From: JABDOU01 sp041609995
Lineage (GTDB): Bacteria > Actinomycetota > Acidimicrobiia > Spongiisociales > SHLN01
Direction: 5' to 3'
DNA length: 34,557 nt
Assembly: GCA_041609995.1 (NCBI GenBank)
Contig: JBFIPU010000016.1
Coordinates: 1 to 34,557, forward strand
Shown here: in pieces, positions 24,048 through 32,809 of the stretch
How the letters are laid out: every line of letters begins with the position of its first letter
Position numbering within the stretch: position 1 is the stretch's first letter
Position numbers and translations under genes: made by a program
Notes under the pieces: generated by a model
Told to the model about the DNA's origin: nothing
Database searches by the model: none
Seen by the model: only the letters and a program-made list of their open reading frames with translations

Positions 24048-25868
24048 TTACTTGCCCTTTCCCTTTGATGCCTCGGGCTTCTTCTGCTTGTTCTTGTCGC
24101 CGTTCGACTTGTCTCCGTTCTCGCCCAGGGCGAGGTGTTCGTGGAGCAAGAGTCCCCGTCCTTCACAGGTGGGGCACTTCTCGGAAAAGGTTTCGACCAG
24201 CCCCTCCGACACGTGCTTGCGAGTCATCTCCACGAGGCCGAACTCAGAAACCTCTGACACCTGTGTGCGGGACTTGTCTCTGGCGAGCTCCTCTCGGAAG
24301 CGCTGCAACACCGCCTTCCGGTTGCGCTCGACCTCCATGTCGATGAAGTCGACCACGATGATGCCGCCGATATCGCGCAAACGCAGCTGGCGGGCAATTT
24401 CCTCGGCGGATTCGAGATTGTTCTGCAGGACAGTCTCTTCCAGGTTCGATTTACCCACGAAACGCCCGGTGTTGACATCGATCACGGTGAGCGCCTCGGT
24501 GCGCTCGATGACGATGTGGCCGCCCGAGGGCAGCCAAACGGTGCGGTCGAGGGCCTTGCGCAGCTGGTCCTCGACATGGAACCGTTCGAACAGCGGAATC
24601 TCGTCCTTGTAGAGCTTCACTTTGGGGACCAGCTCGGGGGCGGTGTCGGCCAGGTAAGCCTCGACCTCGTCCTTGGCCTCCTGGGAATCCACCAGCAATC
24701 GCCGAAAATCCGACGTGAAGTGTTCGCGGATCACCCGCGTTTCGAGGGGAGGCTCTTCGTAGACGATTCTCGTGCCGGAACCCTCCTCGATCCTCTTCTG
24801 GATCCCCTTCCACCGCTCGAGCAGGCGTTCGATGTCGCTCTCGAGGTCTTCCTCGCTGGCCCCGGCAGCCGCAGTGCGCACGATGACTCCAAAGCCTTTG
24901 GGGCGGAGTTTGGCCACGATGGCCCGCAATCGACGGCGCTCCTCGTCATCCAGGCGCCGCGAGATGCCGCGGGCGTCGGAATCCGGAGCCAGCACCAGGT
25001 AACGCCCCGCCAGGGAGATCTCATTGGTGAGCCGGGCTCCCTTGTGGCCCATCGCATCTTTGACCACCTGCACGACCACCTGGTCGCCATTCTTGAGAGC
25101 CTTCTCGATGCGGGGCTTGCGACGGCTCTCGAGATCCGCCGCGTCGTAGTTGACGTCGCCGGCGTACAGCACACCGTTCTTGCCCTCACCGAAGTCGACG
25201 AACGCCGCCTCCATGCCGGGCAAAACGTTGCGCACTTTGCCGACATATACGTTGCCGACCAGAGATTGGGTGTCTTTGTTGGCCACGTAGTGCTCGACCA
25301 GCACGGGGCCCTCCAGCACCACAATCTGGGTCTGGTGCGGAAGCCGGCGGACCAGCATCTGCTTGCGGGCGGTGGACGCCGGCGGGCTGACGGGAGGAAG
25401 ACGCTTGACACCGGCGGAGCCTCGCTGGCCATTCCCGCCCGATCGGCTCTTGTCCTTCGGCCGGGGGCCAGAGCCTTTGCTGCCGCCGGTCCGATTGTCC
25501 GCCCGGGTCTTCGTCCCGCCCTGGCGGCTGCCGGATTTGCCGGAAGACCCTTTGGAGGTAGGCCCGGAAGCGCGCTTGCCCTTGGCCTGGCCACCGGACC
25601 CTGACCCGGCTTTCGCCTGGCCACCAGACGACCTGGCCTTGGTCTGGCCACCGGACCCTGACCTGGCTTTCGCCTGGCCGCCAGAGGTGGACTTGCCTTT
25701 GGCCCGGTTCTTGGGACCGCTGGTCTGTTGTTGTTTCGGTTTGGCGGTTACCCGGCGGATCTCGACGGTGTCGGATCCGACTTGCCGCGTCTTGCGGGTT
25801 TCGGTTTCGGTGTTTGTCGCTCCTCTACGGACGACTTCCACGGAGTCTTTTTTACGAAAGAGAGCCAT
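24048..25868 (-). CDS. rne: Ribonuclease E/G family endoribonuclease
   Basis: 606 residues. Residues about 45-165 are low-complexity Gly/Ser/Lys/Arg sequence with repeats of G-G-Q-A-K-A-R-S, probably disordered and RNA-binding. The catalytic core follows: S1 domain (from about 198, GNVYVGKVRNVLPGMEAAFV), 5'-sensor and DNase-I-like regions with TVIDVNTG and VVDFIDM, whose Asp residues bind Mg. The Zn-link CPTCEGRG lies near the end. It processes rRNA and starts mRNA decay. The extension is N-terminal, as in mycobacterial RNase E, not C-terminal as in E. coli. The ribosome site is AAGGAG. It heads the rne-rplU-rpmA-obg-proBA transcript. Confidence 0.95.
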   Translation of the reverse strand: MALFRKKDSVEVVRRGATNTETETRKTRQVGSDTVEIRRVTAKPKQQQTSGPKNRAKGKSTSGGQAKARSGSGGQTKARSSGGQAKAGSGSGGQAKGKRASGPTSKGSSGKSGSRQGGTKTRADNRTGGSKGSGPRPKDKSRSGGNGQRGSAGVKRLPPVSPPASTARKQMLVRRLPHQTQIVVLEGPVLVEHYVANKDTQSLVGNVYVGKVRNVLPGMEAAFVDFGEGKNGVLYAGDVNYDAADLESRRKPRIEKALKNGDQVVVQVVKDAMGHKGARLTNEISLAGRYLVLAPDSDARGISRRLDDEERRRLRAIVAKLRPKGFGVIVRTAAAGASEEDLESDIERLLERWKGIQKRIEEGSGTRIVYEEPPLETRVIREHFTSDFRRLLVDSQEAKDEVEAYLADTAPELVPKVKLYKDEIPLFERFHVEDQLRKALDRTVWLPSGGHIVIERTEALTVIDVNTGRFVGKSNLEETVLQNNLESAEEIARQLRLRDIGGIIVVDFIDMEVERNRKAVLQRFREELARDKSRTQVSEVSEFGLVEMTRKHVSEGLVETFSEKCPTCEGRGLLLHEHLALGENGDKSNGDKNKQKKPEASKGKGK

Positions 25869-26550
25869 TCTTCTCCTTGCGGCCTTGTCATGCCGCGGGT
25901 TGGGAGATACACGTCTTCGGATGAGAGTGCCCGATCAATACCGTCGGGCGCCGATGCAGCGGTTGCAGCGATTGGGATCGCGATGCGCATTCGGGCGTTC
26001 ACCTCATCCTTCGAGCCGGCTATCGCGGGGTCTCACCCCGTACGTTTCGAGCTCCGGCAGTCGTGTATGTCTGTTCTTGTGTCTATGTCATGGCCGGCGG
26101 TACCACGCCTGGCCCGTCACCTGCTTCTGATCGATGGCGATCCTCCCGGACCTGCCCCGATCACTCGGTGACGTCGATTCCACGCCGTGTCCTTCGATTG
26201 CGGGCGCTCGAGAGGTTCGGATGTTGAAGCACTCGCTGCACCTGTGTGCGTGCATCCTGCACGCAGTATGCCGATCGATGAACGATCCCAGATGTCGGAC
26301 CGGTCGCACCCCGTCCGGAATGTCCGTGCGGCAGCGGTCGATCGTCTCACCTGATGTCCCAGGTACGTCCTTGCCGGGCGTAGCCCTCCGATTCGCGGCG
26401 GCCGGCCCGATGGCGTCTCTGGTTTCCGGATGCCTTGCGGCCCGGAGCCCCGCCAAGAAAACCTCTAATTCGGAATCATGCCGGGTGGAATCCAAGGTGT
26501 ACTTCCCACCTTGCCGTAACCATACTAGCGGTATCGGCGATCCCGACCTG
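25869..26550 (-). other. Roughly 680-base gap upstream of rne, probable long leader
   Basis: No gene is credible: the longest frames on either strand lack ribosome sites and have third-position GC well below neighbouring genes. On the minus strand there are hairpins such as TGCGTGCA/TGCACGCA (26247-26254 with 26258-26265, 3-base loop) and CGGGGT/ACCCCG (26026-26031 with 26035-26040). RNase E of E. coli represses itself through a long 5' leader; a similar role here is an inference from position. Confidence 0.55.
26522..26527 (-). promoter_or_regulatory. Candidate -10 box for rne
   Basis: TAGTAT on the minus strand just after the tdk stop. Transcription would begin near 26515 and give a leader of about 650 bases. 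No convincing -35 is present. Confidence 0.3.
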
Positions 26551-27129
26551 TCACTCAAGCGCTAACTGACGGGGCTCGCCCGGCCGATAACACAATCGGC
26601 AGCGCGCCTCGTAGGCCCCATCGGCACCAAGGACGACCAGCTCGTCGGCATCGACAACCCGCTGGGTGTACATACCAGGCCCGCCGCAGGTGTGACACAC
26701 AGCGAGAGATTTCGTCACGTATTCGGCCCGGATCATCAATTCCGGTATCGGTCCGAAGGGGCGCCCCAAATAGTCCAGATCGAGGCCGGCCACGATGATC
26801 TGCTTGCCAATCTCGGCCAGCTTCGAGCACACCTCGACGAGGCCGTCATCGAAGAACTGGCCTTCATCGATCCCGACGACCACGGTCCGATCCTCGACGG
26901 CCGCCAGGATGTCGTCGCTGGAATCCACCGGGGTCGCCTCGATCTTGAGGCGCGAATGTGACACGACCTCGGTATCACCGTATCGATCATCGAGGGCCGG
27001 CTTGAACACCTGCAATGGGACCTGGGCGATGCGGTAGCGAATCAGCCGGCGGATGAGCTCTTCGCTCTTGCCGGAAAACATGGGGCCGGAAATGACCTCG
27101 ATCCAGCCGCGGTCGCCTCTTCGGAACAT
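26551..27129 (-). CDS. tdk: Thymidine kinase (TK1 type)
   Basis: 192 residues, normal size. Walker A is GPMFSGKS (15-22), Walker B region VVVGIDEGQFF, and the lasso loop contains Y-T-Q-R. Two zinc-binding pairs, C-H-T-C and C-R-L-C, are present. It phosphorylates thymidine in salvage. The only start in reach is the ATG at 27129; its ribosome site is poor, and the gene follows rodA by 15 bases. Confidence 0.96.
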   Translation of the reverse strand: MFRRGDRGWIEVISGPMFSGKSEELIRRLIRYRIAQVPLQVFKPALDDRYGDTEVVSHSRLKIEATPVDSSDDILAAVEDRTVVVGIDEGQFFDDGLVEVCSKLAEIGKQIIVAGLDLDYLGRPFGPIPELMIRAEYVTKSLAVCHTCGGPGMYTQRVVDADELVVLGADGAYEARCRLCYRPGEPRQLALE

Positions 27130-27144
27130 CGAAAAGGAGGATAC

Positions 27145-28320
27145 CTACAGGACGCGGGCAACCCGCGCCGGCACCCGCGATCGGCGCAACCAGATGGCAT
27201 GAGCGAGCCCGATGGACATGGCCATGGCCACGAGCGATGAGCCGCCGAGGGACATGAACGGCAACGGCAGCCCGGTGACCGGGATGGGCAACCCGATCGT
27301 CATGCCGATATTCACGAACACGTGGATTCCGATGAAGGCGGCCGTGCCGACACAGACCAGGCTCCCGAATGAGTCGGGCGATGCGGTGGCAGCCGCCAGT
27401 AGCCGCCAGATGACGACCCCATAGAGCGCAATGACGAGGGCACCCCCGAGAAAGCCGAGTTGTTCACCTACTGCGGAAAAGATGAAGTCGGTCGATTGCA
27501 CGGGTACGAACCGGAGGTTGGTCTGCGTGCCCTCGAACAAGCCCTGGCCGGTAAACCCCCCTGACCCGATGGCGATCTCGCTCTGCAAACGTTGCCAACC
27601 ATCACCGAGCGCATCTGCCTGGTCGGGGTTGATCACACTGCGAATCCGGTTCAGCTGGTACTCCCCCAAGCTGAGCATGCCGATCCGATAGGCAACGAAT
27701 CCGACGAGACCGCCGGCGAGCACGAACCCGGCGGTTTGCCGCCAGGTGATGCCGGCCGCGAACAGCATCGCGAGAAAGATGAATACCAGAATCAGGGCCG
27801 TGCCCAAGTCGGGTTGACGGAATATCAGGTACACGGGCGGCACGATGGCGGCGGTGGCCATCAAGATGCGTTTGGTGCCGAGGCCCTCCTCATCACCGGC
27901 GCCCAAGATGGCGGCGAGCGCAATGATCAGCCCGGGTTTGGCCCATTCGGACGGCTGGATCTGGTAGCTACCGATCGCAAACCACCGGACCGAGCCCTCC
28001 CCCACACCAAAGAACGGGATCAACATCAGAGAAAAGAGAATCGCCGCATACACCAGCGGTGTAGCGGTGTGCACCGTTCTCGATTCGAAGCTCGAAAACA
28101 CCCAGAACGCGACGGCGCCGATCGCCACGAACAACACCTGTCGCAGCATCTCGGAGGTGGGAGAGAGCCCGGCAGCCGCCAACCGGGGTGCCGAAGCCGA
28201 ATAGACCATCAGGATGCCCAACGCCGACAACAGTCCGAGTGTGATGATCAGGATGAGGTCCGGACGCGACTCCTCGTAGGCGGTGGCTGTCACACCCCGG
28301 CCGCGCACCATCGTGGCCAT
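27145..28320 (-). CDS. rodA: Peptidoglycan polymerase RodA
   Basis: 391 residues, SEDS family. Ten membrane helices are expected; VYSASAPRL near TM1, SYQIQPSEWAKPGL and the C-terminal TGLPLPFMSLGGSS motif are diagnostic. It polymerises lipid II glycan strands with PBP2 in the elongasome. The start overlaps the PBP2 stop (TGATG), which favours balanced synthesis of the pair. Confidence 0.96.
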   Translation of the reverse strand: MATMVRGRGVTATAYEESRPDLILIITLGLLSALGILMVYSASAPRLAAAGLSPTSEMLRQVLFVAIGAVAFWVFSSFESRTVHTATPLVYAAILFSLMLIPFFGVGEGSVRWFAIGSYQIQPSEWAKPGLIIALAAILGAGDEEGLGTKRILMATAAIVPPVYLIFRQPDLGTALILVFIFLAMLFAAGITWRQTAGFVLAGGLVGFVAYRIGMLSLGEYQLNRIRSVINPDQADALGDGWQRLQSEIAIGSGGFTGQGLFEGTQTNLRFVPVQSTDFIFSAVGEQLGFLGGALVIALYGVVIWRLLAAATASPDSFGSLVCVGTAAFIGIHVFVNIGMTIGLPIPVTGLPLPFMSLGGSSLVAMAMSIGLAHAIWLRRSRVPARVARVL

Positions 28321-30158
28321 CAGCCGCCTCCCAACAGGTATTCGAGGATCGTCCGCACCGCAGGGGCCGCCGTCTGCGATCCAGAACCGCCGCGGTCGAT
28401 CATCACGGTCACGACGTACTGAGGGTCATTGATCGGGGCCACCCCGATGAACCAGGCCGTGGTCGCCGGGTCCCCGACCGGCGGGATCTCCGCGGTGCCG
28501 GTCTTGCCGCCGACGAGATCTCGGATCGGGCTGTCGGCAAACTGGTCCCGGGCAGTGCCCCGCCCACCCGAGGTCACGAGTTTGAGGTCGCGCGTCAGCA
28601 TGTCCAGCGTTGCGGGAGACACATCCAGCTCGCGGACCACGTCTGACTCGTTGACGAATTGCACTTCGCCGTCCTGATCGACGAAACGGTCCACGACCCG
28701 GGGTCGATACACCGTGCCGCCGTTCACCAGCGCCGCGTAGGAGTTGGCAACCTGTAAGGGAGTGGCCACCAGGTCACCCTGGCCGATGCTGATATTCATG
28801 AGGTCACCGCCAACGTACGGCCGGCTCCGGGTGATCCACTCCTCGTCCGGGACGATTCCACCCGCCTCGGCGGGGAGGTCGATGCCCGTGGCGGCTCCGT
28901 ATCCGAGCTCCTCGGCGGTTCGCTGGATGATGTTGGGATCGACCACTGCTCTGCTACGCCAGATCTCGAGTGCCAGGAGCCAGAAATACGCATCGGCCGA
29001 CTTCTCGATGGCGGAATGCAGGTTGGTGAGCCCGTGGTCGTCGGTCCAGTCGTTGAACACCTGCTGCGATCCGGCCCCGAGCTCGCTTCCGAACGTGAGT
29101 CGGGCCGGCAGGTCGATGATCGTTTCTGAGGTGAACACCCCTTCGGGCCAGATGAGATTCTCGGCCGCCACCACATACGGGACGACCTTGAAGGTCGACG
29201 CGGGCGGATACAGGCCCTGAATTGCGTTGTTGAACAGGGCGCCGGCCTCACTCAGGTCGCGGAACGTGTCCGTGTCGATGCCGCCGATGAAGGAAGAGGG
29301 ATCGAAGTTCGGCAGCGACACCAGGGACAGCACTGAGCCGTCGTTGACATCCATAACCACCGCGGCTGCCTTTCCGCTGGGATCGGCCTCGGGACCGGAG
29401 GCGGTGCGAATGGCGTCGCGGAGTGCCTGTTCCACCGTCTCCTGGAGCCGCATGTCAATGGTGAGGACGGCGTCCCAGCCACCCACGGGTGGTTCCTCTG
29501 CCACCAGTTGGGCGAGGCGCCCGGCCGAATCCTCCTGGTAGATCTCGCGGCCTGGCCGGCCCCGCAGCAAGAGGTCATACCGCTGCTCCACACCGGCCCG
29601 ACCGAAATCGTCGTTGGGTCGCAGGTAGCTCAGGCTCTCCAGGTCGTCGGCGCTCGGCTTGCCCAGGTAACCGAGGACGTGGGATACCCCGTTGGCGTCG
29701 AGGTAACTACGGACGGGAGAGAGGCGGACCTCGACCCCTGGGAACTCGTCGCTGTACTCGAGCACTTCGGTGGCGACGTCACCGTCCACGTCGATGGCAA
29801 CCACGAATCGTGAGGCACTTGGGGCCGCCAGGAACTTGTCCCTGAGCACATTCTGCGGTTCGTCGAGGAGCACCGACAGGTTCTGGACGAGCTCCTCTTC
29901 CTGTTCGAATGACAAGACCCGCCGGTCAACCAGCAACGTCCGGGATGCGCGGGTTTCGGCCAACACCCGCCCGGCAGCATCGAGAATCCGGCCGCGAGGA
30001 GCCTCGGTTTGCACCTCCCGGAGCCGATTCGCCTTCGCCCGTTCCTCGTTGACCTCCGCCGCCGCGATCTGGACGTACCAGAGCCGAATCGTCAAGCTCG
30101 AGAAGAGGGCCAGGAACAGCAATCCGACTGCGAAGAGGCGCCATCGCTTGATGAGCAT
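28320..30158 (-). CDS. mrdA: Penicillin-binding protein 2 (elongasome transpeptidase)
   Basis: 612 residues. One N-terminal helix (about 7-25), then the dimerisation/pedestal region starting APRGRILDAAGRVLA, then the transpeptidase domain. Catalytic S321 is in S-T-F-K, the second motif is S-A-D, and K552-T-G is the third. It crosslinks peptidoglycan made by RodA. The ATG at 30158 shares one base with the mreD stop (TAATG); the frame stays open upstream across mreD, but the helix and fold begin here. Confidence 0.95.
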   Translation of the reverse strand: MLIKRWRLFAVGLLFLALFSSLTIRLWYVQIAAAEVNEERAKANRLREVQTEAPRGRILDAAGRVLAETRASRTLLVDRRVLSFEQEEELVQNLSVLLDEPQNVLRDKFLAAPSASRFVVAIDVDGDVATEVLEYSDEFPGVEVRLSPVRSYLDANGVSHVLGYLGKPSADDLESLSYLRPNDDFGRAGVEQRYDLLLRGRPGREIYQEDSAGRLAQLVAEEPPVGGWDAVLTIDMRLQETVEQALRDAIRTASGPEADPSGKAAAVVMDVNDGSVLSLVSLPNFDPSSFIGGIDTDTFRDLSEAGALFNNAIQGLYPPASTFKVVPYVVAAENLIWPEGVFTSETIIDLPARLTFGSELGAGSQQVFNDWTDDHGLTNLHSAIEKSADAYFWLLALEIWRSRAVVDPNIIQRTAEELGYGAATGIDLPAEAGGIVPDEEWITRSRPYVGGDLMNISIGQGDLVATPLQVANSYAALVNGGTVYRPRVVDRFVDQDGEVQFVNESDVVRELDVSPATLDMLTRDLKLVTSGGRGTARDQFADSPIRDLVGGKTGTAEIPPVGDPATTAWFIGVAPINDPQYVVTVMIDRGGSGSQTAAPAVRTILEYLLGGG

Positions 30159-30679
30159 TACCAGACCCCCCGCTCGGGACCCGGCCCGACGAGGGCGAAC
30201 CAGCGGCCCCCTGCCACCAGTCGCGAGACGAGCGGAAGCACGATCAGAGCGAGCAACAGGCTCAGGCCTCCGGTCAAAAGCACCCCGATCACGAGCGAGG
30301 TGTCCGACAAGAAACCCTGGCCGAAGAGGGTTCCGACCACACCAAACAAGAGCTGCCCGCCGATCGTCAAGGCGAAGATGCCGACGATCATGCGCAAGAG
30401 GTTCCCTTCGGCCTGTTTTCGGTACTGCCCGGCGCCATAGGCGACGACGGAGATCACGAGTGCCCACAACCCCAGAATCGTGTTGCCCAAGAGATCGTTC
30501 AGCAGGCCACCCATGAACCCGGCCACGACCGCCACCTCCGGGTCCATGTACAGACCGATGCCGATCACCACGAGCATGACGAGGTTGGGAGAGGCTCCAA
30601 ACGGCCGGGGGAATACGGTTGTCTGCAGGATCACGGCGATCAGCACCGCGATGAGGGCCCGAAGCCGGTGGCGCCTCAC
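30158..30679 (-). CDS. mreD: Rod shape-determining protein MreD
   Basis: 173 residues with five or six membrane helices; SPNLVMLVVIGIGLYMDP and GFMGGLLNDLLGNTILGLWAL include the conserved polar positions of MreD. It bridges MreC and the SEDS/PBP enzymes. The GTG start overlaps the mreC stop by 4 bases. Confidence 0.93.
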   Translation of the reverse strand: MRRHRLRALIAVLIAVILQTTVFPRPFGASPNLVMLVVIGIGLYMDPEVAVVAGFMGGLLNDLLGNTILGLWALVISVVAYGAGQYRKQAEGNLLRMIVGIFALTIGGQLLFGVVGTLFGQGFLSDTSLVIGVLLTGGLSLLLALIVLPLVSRLVAGGRWFALVGPGPERGVW

Positions 30680-31545
30680 GATCCGCCGTCCTGATCGGCC
30701 GAGCCCAGCTGCACCGCCGGGCCGACCGGTACATAGAACAGTATCTCGACGAAATCCAGCGTCGTGAAATCGACGGCAGGCGTGATCGAGGTCTGCACGG
30801 CGAAGCCGGCCTGCCGTTGCGCCGTCTCAGTCGCGAACCCGACCAGCAACCCCGGCGGATACCGGCCGGCGTCCGTCACCAGAGTGGCCCCCTCGGTGAT
30901 CTCCTGCTGGGCGGTGGCGGAGATGAACTGGAGATCACTCGCCCCCCTGCCTTTGGCGCTTCCACGATCGTCGGACCCCACTACCTGGACCTCCACGGCA
31001 TGGTTCGGATTCGTGAGCAGCATCACCCGCGCCGAGTTGTCTGTCACCGACACGACCCGTCCCACCAGCCCATCGAGGTTCCGGACCGGATAGTCGATCA
31101 CCACGCCGTCCGCCGCCCCTTTGTCGATCACGATCGAATGATCGAAGTCCGATGTGCCCCGGGCCTGTACCCGGGCAACCTGGCTCTCCAAGATGTCGAG
31201 CGAACCGAGATTCAAGAGGTTGCGCAGCTCTTCATTCTCATTGCGCAGCGGCTCGGTTTCTGCCAGGCGCCGGTTGGCCTCGTCCAGCTCGGCCCGGAGG
31301 TCGGCGTTCTCGGCCCGCAATCCGGCCAGGTTGGCCAGCCCGTCGATGAACCCGGCGATGGGACGAACCACGGCGTTGGCGGCTTCTTGAATCGGCGCCA
31401 CGATCGCCTGGGTTCCGCTCCGGGCAGAGTCCGCGATGCCTTCATCAGAGCTGCGTACGTCGATGGTCATCAAGATGATCGATATCACGACGAAGGTGAT
31501 CAATAGAGCAGTGGATCGGTCAAACCGGCGCCGAGCGTTCAACAT
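30676..31545 (-). CDS. mreC: Rod shape-determining protein MreC
   Basis: 289 residues: short cytoplasmic tail, one membrane helix (about 12-30), a coiled coil (about 75-115, LRAENADLRAELDEANRRLAE in part) and the beta-barrel MreC domain. It activates PBP2. The ATG at 31545 follows AGGTGG at 5 bases; a GTG three codons upstream lies within that site and is less likely. It follows mreB by 63 bases. Confidence 0.95.
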   Translation of the reverse strand: MLNARRRFDRSTALLITFVVISIILMTIDVRSSDEGIADSARSGTQAIVAPIQEAANAVVRPIAGFIDGLANLAGLRAENADLRAELDEANRRLAETEPLRNENEELRNLLNLGSLDILESQVARVQARGTSDFDHSIVIDKGAADGVVIDYPVRNLDGLVGRVVSVTDNSARVMLLTNPNHAVEVQVVGSDDRGSAKGRGASDLQFISATAQQEITEGATLVTDAGRYPPGLLVGFATETAQRQAGFAVQTSITPAVDFTTLDFVEILFYVPVGPAVQLGSADQDGGS

Positions 31546-31608
31546 CGCTGCCACCTATCAATGATCGATTCCATGCCGCGAGCACATCCCTTCCTGACGG
31601 GAGAGGGT

Positions 31609-32649
31609 CTAGGGGCGACCGGACGAGTGCAAGACGCCCTGCAAGACATCGAATTCCTCGAGCGTCTGGCCTGATCCCAGCACGACGGAGAGGAGAGGGC
31701 GATCCGGCACCACGACCGGCATGCCGGTTTCGTGGGCGAGCCGTTCGGCGAGACCTCGCAGCAACGCCCCTCCCCCGGTGGTCACGATGCCCCGCTCCAT
31801 GATGTCGGCGGCCAGCTCGGGAGGGGTCTTGTCGAGGGCGGTCTTGACTGCGTCGACGACGATCTGGACCGGTTCTTCGATCGACTCCCGGATTTCTTGG
31901 CTGGAGACGACGATGGTCTTGGGGAGGCCGGTGATGAGATCCCGCCCGCGAACCTCGGCGGAGGGCTCCTGCACATAGGGATAGGCGGAGCCGATCTTCA
32001 TCTTGATCTGCTCGGCCGTACGTTCACCGAGCATCAGGTTGTATTCCTTCTTGACCCACTGAATGATCGCCTCATCAAGCTCGTCACCCCCGACGCGGAT
32101 GCTCTTGGAGACGACGATGCCGCCGAGCGAGATGACGGCAACCTCCGTCGTGCCTCCTCCGATGTCGACCACCATCGACCCGGCCGGTTCGTGCACCGGC
32201 ATCATCGAGCCGATGGCGGCCGCCATCGGCTCTTCGATCGTATAGGCCTTCCGGGCTCCGGCGTGATAGGAGGCTTCCTCGACAGCCCGGCGTTCCACAC
32301 CGGTGATCCCCGAGGGCACGCAGATCACTATGCGTGGCCGGGCCCATCGGCGCCGGTGGACCTTTTGGATGAAATAGCGCAACATGCGCTCGGTGATGTC
32401 GAAGTCGGCAATGACGCCGTCACGGAGGGGTCGGATCGCCTGGATGTACGAGGGGGTGCGACCGATCATGCGCTTGGCTTCCATGCCGACGGCCAGGGCG
32501 CGGTTGGTTTGGGTATCGATTGCGACAACAGACGGCTCGTTCAACACGATGCCCTGTCCACGAACGTAGACGAGCGTGTTGGCCGTGCCGAGGTCGATCG
32601 CCATGTCCCGCCCCGCCAGGGCGAACAGGGATTCCACGTTTGAGGCCAA
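31609..32649 (-). CDS. mreB: Actin-like cell-shape protein MreB
   Basis: 346 residues. Phosphate-1 loop MAIDLGTANTLVYV, phosphate-2 DIGGGTTEVAV and the adenosine motif TGGGALLRGL are all present. It forms membrane-bound filaments that steer wall synthesis. I chose a TTG start at 32649 because GGAGGT lies 6 bases upstream and it adds a short N-terminal segment (ASNVESLFALAGRD) like the membrane-binding helix of other MreBs; the internal ATG would remove it. First gene of the mre operon. Confidence 0.96.
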   Translation of the reverse strand: MASNVESLFALAGRDMAIDLGTANTLVYVRGQGIVLNEPSVVAIDTQTNRALAVGMEAKRMIGRTPSYIQAIRPLRDGVIADFDITERMLRYFIQKVHRRRWARPRIVICVPSGITGVERRAVEEASYHAGARKAYTIEEPMAAAIGSMMPVHEPAGSMVVDIGGGTTEVAVISLGGIVVSKSIRVGGDELDEAIIQWVKKEYNLMLGERTAEQIKMKIGSAYPYVQEPSAEVRGRDLITGLPKTIVVSSQEIRESIEEPVQIVVDAVKTALDKTPPELAADIMERGIVTTGGGALLRGLAERLAHETGMPVVVPDRPLLSVVLGSGQTLEEFDVLQGVLHSSGRP

Positions 32650-32679
32650 CGGCCTACCTCCAAAGCACTTACGAGGAGG

Positions 32680-32685
32680 AGTGTA
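32680..32685 (-). promoter_or_regulatory. Candidate -10 box of the mre operon
   Basis: TACACT on the minus strand, with TTTCGC 17 bases upstream as a weak -35. The leader would be about 25 bases and contains GGAGGT for mreB. Confidence 0.4.
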
Positions 32686-32710
32686 CAGACAACCCAAATC
32701 GGGCGAAAGA

Positions 32711-32755
32711 AGTTTTCGCGCTCTCAGAGACCACCCGAAACAGGACGCGAAAACT
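32711..32755. promoter_or_regulatory. 10-bp inverted repeat upstream of mreB
   Basis: AGTTTTCGCG (32711-32720) and its exact inverse (32746-32755) are 25 bases apart and adjoin the putative -35 region of mreB. It could be an operator or the 3' hairpin of the upstream gene; no regulator is assigned. Confidence 0.4.
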
Positions 32756-32809
32756 CGCCTAACGGTCGCCTCGCAGGGGCCCGACGGTCACCTCGAGCGC
32801 CCGCTGGTG

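Noticed and set aside
26088..26558. 156-codon minus-strand frame between tdk and rne
   Set aside because: No ribosome site, third-position GC much lower than neighbouring genes, no recognisable domain; overlaps the tdk stop.
30159..30734. The PBP2 reading frame stays open upstream, suggesting an 804-residue protein
   Set aside because: The extra part lies in another frame of mreD, is Arg/Gly-rich without a fold, and the PBP2 membrane helix begins at the ATG at 30158.
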